From Lyngbya sp. CCAP 1446/10 (lineage in GTDB: Bacteria; Cyanobacteriota; Cyanobacteriia; Cyanobacteriales; Microcoleaceae), in contig NZ_JAIGNI010000041.1 in assembly GCF_026130175.1 (NCBI RefSeq), positions 1 to 64,000 of the forward strand: 64,000 bases of DNA. Direction: 5' to 3'. The position numbers were made by a program, and so were the translations under genes. The notes below the pieces were generated by a model. The model had not been told where the DNA came from. It saw only the letters and a list, made by a program, of their open reading frames with translations, and made no database searches. Shown here one piece after another: positions 38,088 to 46,714 of this stretch. Position 1 is the stretch's first letter. The number at the start of each line of letters is the position of its first letter.

Positions 38088-41000
38088 ATGAATAACTCCC
38101 ACCCAAACCACAACCAAAGCACAAACAGTCAAATTTTCAACTATCAAATTATCCAAACAATTTATGACGGAACTCGCACCTTAGTTTATCAAGCCATCCG
38201 TACCGATGACCAACTACCTGTGGTTATTAAACTACTGAAAAACGAGTATCCCACTTTTAGCGAACTGGTGCAGTTTCGCAATCAATACACTATTGCTAAA
38301 AACCTTAACTCACCCGGAATTATCCAAACCTGTAGCCTAGAACCATATCAAAATGGCTATGCCTTAGTGATGGAAGATTTTGGCGGAATTTCTCTATCTG
38401 CTTATCTCCAAGTAGCAACCGATCAAAACCAACTTGCTAAATCTTTATCTTTAGCAGAATTTCTCAACCTGGGTATACAACTGACAGATATTCTAAACTA
38501 TCTCTCTCAAAATCGAGTCATTCACAAAGATATTAAACCCGCTAATATTCTGATTAATCCCGACACCAAACAAATTAAACTAATTGACTTTAGTATTTCT
38601 TCCCTGCTGCCACGAGAAACCCAAGAAATCCAGAATCTTAATGTCTTAGAAGGAACATTAGCCTATCTCTCTCCAGAACAAACCGGACGGATGAATCGAG
38701 GTATTGACTATCGTAGCGACTTTTATGCCCTTGGTGTCACCTTTTATCAATTATTAACAGGACAGTTACCATTTATCTCTGACGATGCAATGGAATTGGT
38801 GCATTGTCATCTAGCAAAACAGTCAATACCCATCCATAAAATTAATAGCAAAATTCCCATAATTTTGTCACAAATGATAAGTAAATTGATGGCAAAAAAT
38901 GCGGAACACCGCTATCAGAGTGCATTAGGATTAAAACATGATTTAGAGATTTGTCTAGCTCAACTAGAAAAAACTGGTAACATTGACACCTTTAAATTAG
39001 GACTGGGAGATATTACAGACCGATTCCTCATACCAGAAAAACTCTACGGTAGAAAAATTGAAGTTGATAATCTATTAGCTGCGTTTGAACGAGTCGCTAA
39101 CCCCCCTGAGTCGCCCCTTAATAAGGGGGGACATAGGGGGGTAGAAATGATGCTAGTGGCAGGGTTTTCTGGGATTGGTAAAACGGCGGTAGTAAATGAA
39201 GTTCACAAGCCAATTGTCAGACAACGGGGCTATTTCATCAAAGGCAAATATGACCAATTTCAGCGTAATATTCCCTTTTCAGCCTTTCTGCAAGCCTTCC
39301 GCGATTTGATGGGGCAATTGTTATCAGAATCAGATACTCAGTTACAAATATGGAAAAGCAAGATTTTGACAGCAGTTGGCGATAACGGACAAGTCTTGAT
39401 TGATGTAATTCCTGAGTTAGAACGCATCATTGGTAAACAGCAAATAGCACCAGAACTATCGGGAAATGCAGCCCAAAATCGCTTCAATATGCTGATGCAA
39501 AAATTTGTGCAAGTATTTACACAAGCCGAACATCCTTTAGTAATGTTTTTAGATGATTTGCAGTGGGTTGATTCGGCCTCATTGAAATTGTTGCAACTGT
39601 TGATGGAAGATACGGGACATTTATTGGTGTTAGGTGCTTATCGGGATAACGAAGTTTCTCCTACTCATCCATTTATTTTGACGGTGGATGATATTCAAAA
39701 AACGGGGGCAACAGTGAATATAATTACCTTAGCTCCCTTGCAAAAAGATGACATTAATCAATTAATTTCAGATACTCTTAGTTGCGAACCAGAGATTTCC
39801 AAACCTCTGAAAAAACTGATATATCAAAAAACTCAAGGTAATCCATTTTTTGCTACGCAATTCCTCAAGGCGTTACATGACGATGGGCTGATTACTTTTG
39901 ACCCCCCTCAGTCCCCCACCCCCTCCGGCTTCCCCTTGTCAAGGGGGAGGATCAAAGAGGGAAGACAAGGGGGGTGGCAGTGTGATATTGCACAAATCAA
40001 AGCCTTAGCACTCACCGATGATGTAGTAGAGTTTATGGCGTTGCAATTGCAGAAATTGCCGATAGAAACTCAGGATATTCTTAAATTAGCCGCTTGTATT
40101 GGAGCGCAGTTTGATTTAGCTACTTTGGCAATTGTCAGTGAAAAGTCGCCAGAAGTTGCTGCTACTGCTTTATGGAAATCTTTGCAAGAGGGCTTGATTA
40201 TTCCGACTACAGAAGCTTATAAGTTTTTTACTCAATCTGATAATGAGTTGGTTTATGGTGCAGCGGCTAATCCGACTTATCGGTTTTTGCATGATCGCGT
40301 CCAACAAGCTGCTTATTCGCTAATTCCTGAAGATCAAAAACAAGCAACTCATCTCAAAATCGGACAATTACTCCTACAAAATTCCTCAGAGATAGATCCA
40401 GAGGGAAAACTGTTTGATATTGTCGGGCATTTGAATTTAGGAATTGAGTCGATCGAGAAACCGAGTGAACGAGAAGCATTAGCTCAACTAAACTTAAAAG
40501 CTGGACGTAAAGCCAGAAGTTCTACCGCATACACAGCAGCAAGGATATATCTGCAAATAGGGATTGATTTACTCACAATCAATTGCTGGGTTGATCAGTA
40601 TGAATTAACTCTAAATCTCTATGTTGCATCTGCCGAAGCTGCCTATTTGAATGCTGACTTTGATGGCATGGAAAAGATGGCAGAACAGGTGTTACAAAAA
40701 GCTCAGACGATTTTAGATAAAGTTAAAATTTACGAAATTTCACTCGGCGCCCAGACAGCCCAAAGCCAGATGTTAGAAGCGATCGCAATAGGAAGAGATG
40801 CACTGGAGCAATTGGGTGTTAAACTCCCCACCGAAACTGATGAAACCAAAATTGGCAAAGCACTACAAAACCTTGCCAGCCAACTCCAGGGTAGACGGAT
40901 TGAAGAATTGGTTGACCTACCAATGATGAGTGATGCGACAACTCAGGCAGCAATACAACTATTGGGAACTTTATTTCCCCCCGTTTTTCTGGGAATGCCG

Positions 41001-44000
41001 GGATTGCTACCCGTGCTTAGCTCCAGGATGGTGAGTTTATCGATCGAATTTGGGAATGCACCCGCATCGACTGTGGGATACGCAATTCACGGAATGGTAT
41101 TGTGTGCCTTTTTGGGAGATGTGGAAACGGGCTATAGCTTTGGTAAATTGGCGATGAATGTGCTCAATCGATTCAATGTACGCGAACTAAATGCCACAAT
41201 TCCCGCTTTTTTTGGGAGCTTTATTCAGCATCACCAAGAACCTATAAGGGCAACGATACCGACGCTGAAAGGTAGCTATACGGCTGCTATAGAAACAGGA
41301 AATTTTTTACAATCTGGCTATAGCATACTCAATTACCTAGAATCCAACCTTTTCGGAGGGGTGGAACTGGAGAATTGGGAGACCGAAATAACAACTTATA
41401 GTGCTGTTATGGCACAGGCGAAACAATATTCGGCTCAGGCTTATTTTGATATGATGCAGCAGACTGTTAATAACTTGAGGAAAGTCTGTATTCTATCGGA
41501 TTGCTTAATCGGCCCGACCTACGATGAAACGGTGATGCTTCCTAAGCATCATCAGAATAATGAACTCACGGCGATCGCTAAAGCCTATGTTTATAAACTA
41601 TTACTTGCCTATTCTTTTGGCAACAATACGTCTGCCTTAGACTACATTGCCAAAACGCAGCCATATTTGATGGCAATATCCGGATTGATTCAAGTTCCAA
41701 TTTTTCATTTCTATGCAGCCTTGACGCACCTAGCAATTTTCCCCACAAAGCCAGAGCAAGAGCCATCCGAAATACTCGCCCTGGTGGAAACTCATCAAAC
41801 TACTCTGCACCAGTGGGCGAAAAATGCTCCTATGAATTATTTGCATAAATGGTATTTAGTTGAAGCAGAAAAATATCGGATTTTGGGTAATAAAGCCGAT
41901 GCAATAGAGTTGTACGATCACGCCATATCCCTAGCTCAAGAAAATCAGTTTCTCAACGAAGAAGGACTGGCCAATGAACTGACCGCTAAGTTTTATCTGA
42001 ATTGGGGTAAAGAAAAGGTCGCTCAAGCCTACATGATTGAGGCGTATTACTGTTATGCCCGATGGGGAGCTAAAGCCAAAGTTATTTATTTAGAAAAACG
42101 TTATCCCCAACTCCTCGATCCTCTCCTTCAGCAATCCCGATTCTCTACCTCTTTCAAGGAAAATATTACGCGAGGAACGATCGCTTCCAGTAACACTTCT
42201 AGCAGTGCCTATGAAGTTCTAGATTTGGCAACTATGTTCAAGGCTTCTCAAGTCATTTCTGGGGAGATGGAACTTGATAAACTATTGACTACTCTATTAC
42301 AAATAGTGGTCACAAATGCTGGAGCAAGTAAGTGCGTCTTACTGCTAAAACAAGATACTGAGTTACAGGTAGCAGCCTTTATGGAAGAGGGACAAGAACC
42401 GCAGATCTTACCACCGATGCCGCTAGAATCAAGTCAGGATGTGGCGATCGCTTTGGTGAATACTGTTAAGCGGAGTTTGAAACCTCTGGTACTGGTTGAT
42501 GCGAGGGTAAATGCTGAGTTTTGTGGCGATCGATATATTGCACAGCACCAGCCTAAAAGTGTCCTTTGCAGTCCAATTCTCAATCAAGGTAAGTTGATTG
42601 GAATTTTATACTTGGAAAATAACCTAACGGTTGGGGCATTTACAAGCGATCGCGTGGAACTGCTCAATTTGCTATGCGCTCAAGCTGGTATTTCCCTAGA
42701 AAATGCGCGACTCTATGAAAATTCTCAAAAATATACACAACAGTTAGCACAATCTCTAGCAAAATTGCAGGCGAGTGAAATCCGTTTCCAAAATTTGGCA
42801 AATAATATTCCTGGTACGGTGTACCAATTACGTCTGGGGGCTGACGGTTCAATTTCAACACCTTATGTCAGCTCTGGCTGTTTCGACTTATATGAGTTAG
42901 CACCAGAGTTAGTGATGGCAGGTGTACATAGCCTTAACGCTATGCATCATCCTGATGATGACCTAACTATTACACAAGTAATGATCGCCTCTGGCCAAAA
43001 TCTAACACCATTTGAGCAAGAATGGCGTATTATTGTGCCTTCAGGAATCGTAAAATGGGTTTGCTGTGCTGCTAGGCCAGCGCGTCAAGCAGATGGTGCA
43101 ATCTTATGGGATGGAGTGGTAATTGATATTAGCGATCGCAAGCGAGCAGAACTTGCTGTGCAGCAAAAAACGGAAGATTTAGCACAAGCCTTAACCGAGT
43201 TACAAAACGCCCAATTACAAATAGTCCAAAGTGAAAAAATGTCTGCACTGGGTAATCTGATGGCTGGGGTAGCTCACGAAATGAATAATCCTTTGGGTTT
43301 TATTTCTGCTAGTCTCCACCAAGCTAAACCGACCTTTAATGACATTGTTGAACACTTAGAACTCTACCAAGAAACGCTGACAAATCCACCTGAAAACATT
43401 ATCGCTCATGCCGAAGAAATTGACTTGAATTATAGCTTGGAAGACTTCCCAAAAGTCATTGATGCCATGTCTATCGCGTGCGACAGGTTAAGTAAGATCA
43501 GCACTTCACTCCGAACATTCTCTCGTGCAGATCGCGATCATAAAGTTCTTTTCAACATTCATGAAGGCATTGATAGCACGATTTTGATTCTCAAACATCG
43601 TCTGAAAGCCAATGATCAACGTCCCGCTATTGAAGTGATTACCAACTATGGCAATTTACCTCAAATCGAGTGTTTCCCGGGACAACTAAATCAGGTGTTT
43701 ATGAATATCTTGGCTAATGCCATTGACGCATTAGATGAGTCAAATGTTGGACGAAGTTTTCAGTCAATTAAAGCCAATCTCAACCGAATTACTGTTACCA
43801 CTTCAACTGCCGACAATTTCGTGAAAATTACCATTTCTGATAATGGTAATGGAATGAGTGAAGAGCTAAAACAAAAGATATTTGACCATTTATTTACCAC
43901 GAAGGCGGTAGGAAAAGGTACTGGGTTGGGGTTGGCGATCGCCCGCCAGATTGTAGTCGAAACCCACGGCGGCACAATTGAGGTGAATTCCGATCGGGGA

Positions 44001-44048
44001 AGTGGCACTGAATTTGCGATATTTTTACCTGTTAGCGAACAAAATTAG
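38088..44048 (+). CDS. Tandem hybrid kinase 5: STPK-ATPase-GAF-PAS-histidine kinase
   Basis: This 1986-residue protein is the most diverged of the set. Its kinase domain has a longer hinge (LQVATDQNQLAKSLSLAEF), HKDIKPANIL at about 146 and DFS. Walker A lies at about 359, and Walker B reads LVMFLDDLQWVD. GAF is at about 1385-1540 and a PAS at about 1560-1688 (NNIPGTVYQLRLG to DISDRKRAE), unlike the PAS of gene two. His1730 sits in the variant GVAHEMNNPLGF. Two palindromic repeats are inserted in frame, before EMMLVAGFSG and before WQCD. The first 60 residues and the leader match gene two. The ATG has GGAAAG upstream. Last of the cluster; no receiver-domain gene follows. Confidence 0.95.
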   Translation: MNNSHPNHNQSTNSQIFNYQIIQTIYDGTRTLVYQAIRTDDQLPVVIKLLKNEYPTFSELVQFRNQYTIAKNLNSPGIIQTCSLEPYQNGYALVMEDFGGISLSAYLQVATDQNQLAKSLSLAEFLNLGIQLTDILNYLSQNRVIHKDIKPANILINPDTKQIKLIDFSISSLLPRETQEIQNLNVLEGTLAYLSPEQTGRMNRGIDYRSDFYALGVTFYQLLTGQLPFISDDAMELVHCHLAKQSIPIHKINSKIPIILSQMISKLMAKNAEHRYQSALGLKHDLEICLAQLEKTGNIDTFKLGLGDITDRFLIPEKLYGRKIEVDNLLAAFERVANPPESPLNKGGHRGVEMMLVAGFSGIGKTAVVNEVHKPIVRQRGYFIKGKYDQFQRNIPFSAFLQAFRDLMGQLLSESDTQLQIWKSKILTAVGDNGQVLIDVIPELERIIGKQQIAPELSGNAAQNRFNMLMQKFVQVFTQAEHPLVMFLDDLQWVDSASLKLLQLLMEDTGHLLVLGAYRDNEVSPTHPFILTVDDIQKTGATVNIITLAPLQKDDINQLISDTLSCEPEISKPLKKLIYQKTQGNPFFATQFLKALHDDGLITFDPPQSPTPSGFPLSRGRIKEGRQGGWQCDIAQIKALALTDDVVEFMALQLQKLPIETQDILKLAACIGAQFDLATLAIVSEKSPEVAATALWKSLQEGLIIPTTEAYKFFTQSDNELVYGAAANPTYRFLHDRVQQAAYSLIPEDQKQATHLKIGQLLLQNSSEIDPEGKLFDIVGHLNLGIESIEKPSEREALAQLNLKAGRKARSSTAYTAARIYLQIGIDLLTINCWVDQYELTLNLYVASAEAAYLNADFDGMEKMAEQVLQKAQTILDKVKIYEISLGAQTAQSQMLEAIAIGRDALEQLGVKLPTETDETKIGKALQNLASQLQGRRIEELVDLPMMSDATTQAAIQLLGTLFPPVFLGMPGLLPVLSSRMVSLSIEFGNAPASTVGYAIHGMVLCAFLGDVETGYSFGKLAMNVLNRFNVRELNATIPAFFGSFIQHHQEPIRATIPTLKGSYTAAIETGNFLQSGYSILNYLESNLFGGVELENWETEITTYSAVMAQAKQYSAQAYFDMMQQTVNNLRKVCILSDCLIGPTYDETVMLPKHHQNNELTAIAKAYVYKLLLAYSFGNNTSALDYIAKTQPYLMAISGLIQVPIFHFYAALTHLAIFPTKPEQEPSEILALVETHQTTLHQWAKNAPMNYLHKWYLVEAEKYRILGNKADAIELYDHAISLAQENQFLNEEGLANELTAKFYLNWGKEKVAQAYMIEAYYCYARWGAKAKVIYLEKRYPQLLDPLLQQSRFSTSFKENITRGTIASSNTSSSAYEVLDLATMFKASQVISGEMELDKLLTTLLQIVVTNAGASKCVLLLKQDTELQVAAFMEEGQEPQILPPMPLESSQDVAIALVNTVKRSLKPLVLVDARVNAEFCGDRYIAQHQPKSVLCSPILNQGKLIGILYLENNLTVGAFTSDRVELLNLLCAQAGISLENARLYENSQKYTQQLAQSLAKLQASEIRFQNLANNIPGTVYQLRLGADGSISTPYVSSGCFDLYELAPELVMAGVHSLNAMHHPDDDLTITQVMIASGQNLTPFEQEWRIIVPSGIVKWVCCAARPARQADGAILWDGVVIDISDRKRAELAVQQKTEDLAQALTELQNAQLQIVQSEKMSALGNLMAGVAHEMNNPLGFISASLHQAKPTFNDIVEHLELYQETLTNPPENIIAHAEEIDLNYSLEDFPKVIDAMSIACDRLSKISTSLRTFSRADRDHKVLFNIHEGIDSTILILKHRLKANDQRPAIEVITNYGNLPQIECFPGQLNQVFMNILANAIDALDESNVGRSFQSIKANLNRITVTTSTADNFVKITISDNGNGMSEELKQKIFDHLFTTKAVGKGTGLGLAIARQIVVETHGGTIEVNSDRGSGTEFAIFLPVSEQN
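39101..39141. repeat. CCCCC/GGGGG palindromic repeat inside kinase 5 (first)
   Basis: CCCCCCT (39101-39107) pairs with AGGGGGG (39135-39141), and CCCCTT (39114-39119) with AAGGGG (39123-39128). It encodes NPPESPLNKGGHRG directly before the EMMLVAGFSGIGKT strand of the ATPase, a position where the other paralogs have a few residues such as SEGAT. Confidence 0.88.
39901..39975. repeat. Palindromic repeat inside kinase 5 (second)
   Basis: A CCCCCCTCAGTCCCCCACCCCC arm (only partly conserved) and TCCCCTTGTCAAGGGGGA are followed by GACAAGGGGGGT. The encoded Pro/Gly/Arg-rich segment of about 24 residues lies at the same protein position, just before WQCD, as the insertion in kinase 4. Confidence 0.8.
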
Positions 44049-44299
44049 AAGCCATTCGTCATTTAATAAAATAGGTTCGTAGCGCGGACTTTAGGCCGCT
44101 GAAATTGATGCGGACTCGCATTCCGCACTACAAACCTATTGATTGATCGCCCATCAAGACACTCGCACCAATCTCCCCCGCTGCTTCGCGACTATTGCCA
44201 AAATCTCAACTATGCTAACGTAGGCAAGCAGTAATGCCCTGCTACCAAGGCTATTAACCTAATTTAAAGAATTCTTTTATTGAGGAGCGGTGTATCCCT

Positions 44300-45859
44300 A
44301 TGGCAAATCTGATCGGCACAGACAGCAACGACTTTATTCTAGGAACTCCGCAGGGCGATCGAATTCGCGCTTTAGATGGCGATGACACGCTCCTGGGCGC
44401 CAGTGGAGATGACACCCTAGAGGGGGACGCGGGCAACGACCAACTGCTCGGAGGCGACGGAGCAGATTCGCTGTTTGGGGGCGAAGGAAATGACGAACTC
44501 ATTGGCAACCAAGGCCGCGATTTTGCTTTAGGCGGAAACGGCGACGACTCAATTTTCGGCGGTTTAGGCAACGACATCATCGAAGGCAACGATGGGTTAG
44601 ACACCTTATTCGGAGATGCCGGCGACGACGTGATTCGCGGCAACGCGGGCTTTGATGTGATTGCCGGCGGTACTGGCAATGACAGCCTGGTGGGGGGTGA
44701 CGGAGACGATTCGGTGTTTGGGAATGGTGATAACGACTATCTCTACGGAGATATCGGGAACGATTCTCTCAACGGCGGTAGCGGCGGAGATCAACTGTTT
44801 GGGGGTGACGGCAACGACTATTTGGCCGGCAGCGACGGCGACGACACTTTGTACGGTAATGCTGACGCCGATTCGCTGTTGGGAGAATCCGGCAACGATC
44901 AACTATTCGGCGGCAAGGCTGACGATACACTTTCTGGTGGCAGCGGTTTGGATACCATTCGTGGCGATCAAGGCGACGACTGTCTGATGGGAGATGAAGG
45001 TAATGACTTCCTGTTTGGGGGCAAAGGTAATGATGTTCTCGACGGCGGTTTTGCCGATGATTCCTTGGTCGGAGGTCTGGGCGACGATACAATTTTGGGC
45101 AGTTTCGGTAATGATAATTTATTTGGGGCTGAGGGTAATGATTCTCTGGTTGGAGGTGAGGGTTCGGATACTCTGACTGGCGGTAGCGGCAGCGATGTCT
45201 TTGGATTGGGAGCGGGCCCGGGAAGTTTGGTTTTAATTACTGATTACAATGAGGCTGAGGATTTCTTTGGACTGCCGAGCACTTTATCTTTCAGTCAACT
45301 GCAAGTCAGCCAAGGTAACGGCGCTAATCTCAGAGATACGGTAATTACGATCGACGGCAAGCTGTTAGCAATTTTGGTCAACACTCCGTCGGCGCTGATC
45401 GATGCTACTGATTTTATCAGTGTGAGTGGGACGTTTGCCCCCAGGCCGACGACAACGACAACTACTACGACAACTATTACGACTACTACGGGAACGGAAA
45501 CGACTCCGACTCCGACGACTACGACTCCAACTCCGACGACTACGACTCCGACTCCGACGACTACGACTCCAACTCCGACGACTACGACTCCAACTCCGAC
45601 GACTACGACTCCAACTCCGACGACTACGACTCCAACTCCGACGACTACGACTCCAACTCCGACGACTACGACTCCAACTCCGACGGCTTCGAGGATTCCG
45701 ACTGCGCCGACTGTTACCGCGCCTGATTCAATGGTGTCAATTAGTTCGATCGCCCAGACGCCTACTCCCGGACTCTTGCCGATGCCCGGCCAGATGCCGG
45801 TATTTCCTGCGATGCTGCCGAGTCCGATACCTGTACCTCCTACACCTTTCGGGTTCTAG
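44300..45859 (+). CDS. RTX (hemolysin-type Ca-binding) repeat protein with Thr/Pro linker
   Basis: The 519-residue protein is very probably secreted. Residues 1-295 are nonapeptide RTX repeats of the GGxGxDxLx type (for example GDGADSLFGGEGNDELIG) that bind Ca and form a parallel beta roll. A short globular part follows (about 295-375), then a Thr-rich run and about eight copies of a PTPTTTT heptapeptide (about 395-460), and a Pro-rich tail ending PPTPFGF. There is no cleavable signal peptide, as expected for type I secretion. GAGGAG lies 12 nt upstream of the ATG. No type I exporter genes adjoin. A 11-bp hairpin follows at 45887-45915. No enzymatic domain is recognised, so the role is open. 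Confidence 0.88.
   Translation: MANLIGTDSNDFILGTPQGDRIRALDGDDTLLGASGDDTLEGDAGNDQLLGGDGADSLFGGEGNDELIGNQGRDFALGGNGDDSIFGGLGNDIIEGNDGLDTLFGDAGDDVIRGNAGFDVIAGGTGNDSLVGGDGDDSVFGNGDNDYLYGDIGNDSLNGGSGGDQLFGGDGNDYLAGSDGDDTLYGNADADSLLGESGNDQLFGGKADDTLSGGSGLDTIRGDQGDDCLMGDEGNDFLFGGKGNDVLDGGFADDSLVGGLGDDTILGSFGNDNLFGAEGNDSLVGGEGSDTLTGGSGSDVFGLGAGPGSLVLITDYNEAEDFFGLPSTLSFSQLQVSQGNGANLRDTVITIDGKLLAILVNTPSALIDATDFISVSGTFAPRPTTTTTTTTTITTTTGTETTPTPTTTTPTPTTTTPTPTTTTPTPTTTTPTPTTTTPTPTTTTPTPTTTTPTPTTTTPTPTASRIPTAPTVTAPDSMVSISSIAQTPTPGLLPMPGQMPVFPAMLPSPIPVPPTPFGF
45495..45690. repeat. 21-bp coding minisatellite (PTPTTTT)
   Basis: About eight or nine near-identical 21-bp units of ACTCC(A/G)ACTCCGACGACTACG type encode the Thr/Pro linker of the RTX protein. 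The near-identity points to slippage or recent expansion, so copy number should vary between strains. Confidence 0.9.
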
Positions 45860-45886
45860 GTGTGATTCGCTTTTGTTACCAGGTGC

Positions 45887-45915
45887 CAGTTGCGAGTGAT
45901 TTAAACTCGCAACTG
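45887..45915 (+). terminator. Hairpin downstream of the RTX gene
   Basis: CAGTTGCGAGT pairs perfectly with ACTCGCAACTG around a 7-nt loop, 27 nt after the stop codon. GAAAACTCAC follows rather than a T-run, so termination is possible but not certain. Confidence 0.45.
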
Positions 45916-45956
45916 AAAACTCACGCACTCAGCCACTCACAACTCACAACTCATAA

Positions 45957-46319
45957 CTATTTAAGGTCTTGCTCAGTCCCGGCCGAGTCATGCTCAGACT
46001 TGGCCGGATCATCTTCTAGGGGAGATAATTGTTGGGCGTACCCCAAGAGCGATCGAAGTTTCATACGCTGGATGTAAGGCCAGCCGCCATTGGCTTCAAT
46101 ATTCCTGAGCAGTTTGTAAACTGCTTGGCGGTTGTCGGGAAAAGATGCTTGGAACAAACCGTCCCGAATTTCCTGGTGCGAAGCTTCCAGCGCCCGCAGC
46201 AGGGTCAAAAGCAGCACACTGTCTCCCTGACAACTTTCGGCTAAAGTCCGAATCGCCTCAGTCAGCGATTGCAGTTGAGACTGCAACTTTTCTGACTCTA
46301 AATTTTTGCCGTTGTCCAT
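45957..46319 (-). CDS. Conserved-looking hypothetical protein, helical
   Basis: This 120-residue protein is mostly helical: a charged N-terminal helix LESEKLQSQLQSLTEAIRTLAES, a hydrophobic stretch SVLLLTLLRALEASHQEIRDGLF, then RQAVYKLLRNIEANGGWPYIQRMKLRSLL, and an acidic tail. It has no signal peptide and no motif that names a function. The start is the ATG at 46319. It converges on the RTX gene and diverges from psbO. Composition and frame are like those of a real gene; I recognise no family. Confidence 0.72.
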   Translation of the reverse strand: MDNGKNLESEKLQSQLQSLTEAIRTLAESCQGDSVLLLTLLRALEASHQEIRDGLFQASFPDNRQAVYKLLRNIEANGGWPYIQRMKLRSLLGYAQQLSPLEDDPAKSEHDSAGTEQDLK

Positions 46320-46714
46320 ACCGCTGCTTCCTTTGAAATCTACAAGGCCTTTGTGCCGGGCCGCTGGTGTCAGCTAATCGAGCTAGTGGCGATCGGCATT
46401 CGGGGCCAATAAGCAACGTAACTTAAGTGGGTTGACTTAAGCAATATTAATTTGCAGTCCAAGTCAGGAAAAGAGCACAACCCGTCGTACCATGTGTATT
46501 GGGCTGCGATCCGAACATTTTGAGAAATCATCAGTTCTTGCTTATTTTCACTGCACTAGCTCAATTTTTTGAGTAAAAGCCGGTGTCGGTGAAGCGAGCG
46601 ATCTGGATCTAAATGCTGCTATGGCGCTGGCCTAGCCCGCCGGCGGGCAATTATATTTTGCTCGAATTAGGGCTTTTTCTTAATATAATCCGATGTTGGA
46701 GATTGATGTTGGCA
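46320..46714. other. Spacer upstream of psbO
   Basis: The roughly 395-nt region between the divergent hypothetical gene and psbO must contain the psbO promoter. I find no confident -35/-10 pair. The in-frame extension of psbO back to 46613 is not conserved-looking and is treated as leader. Confidence 0.45.

Noticed and set aside
45426-45899. A 157-codon Leu/Arg-rich open frame overlapping the RTX gene
   Set aside because: It is the +1 reading of the Thr/Pro minisatellite; the RTX frame has a clear domain and ribosome binding site.
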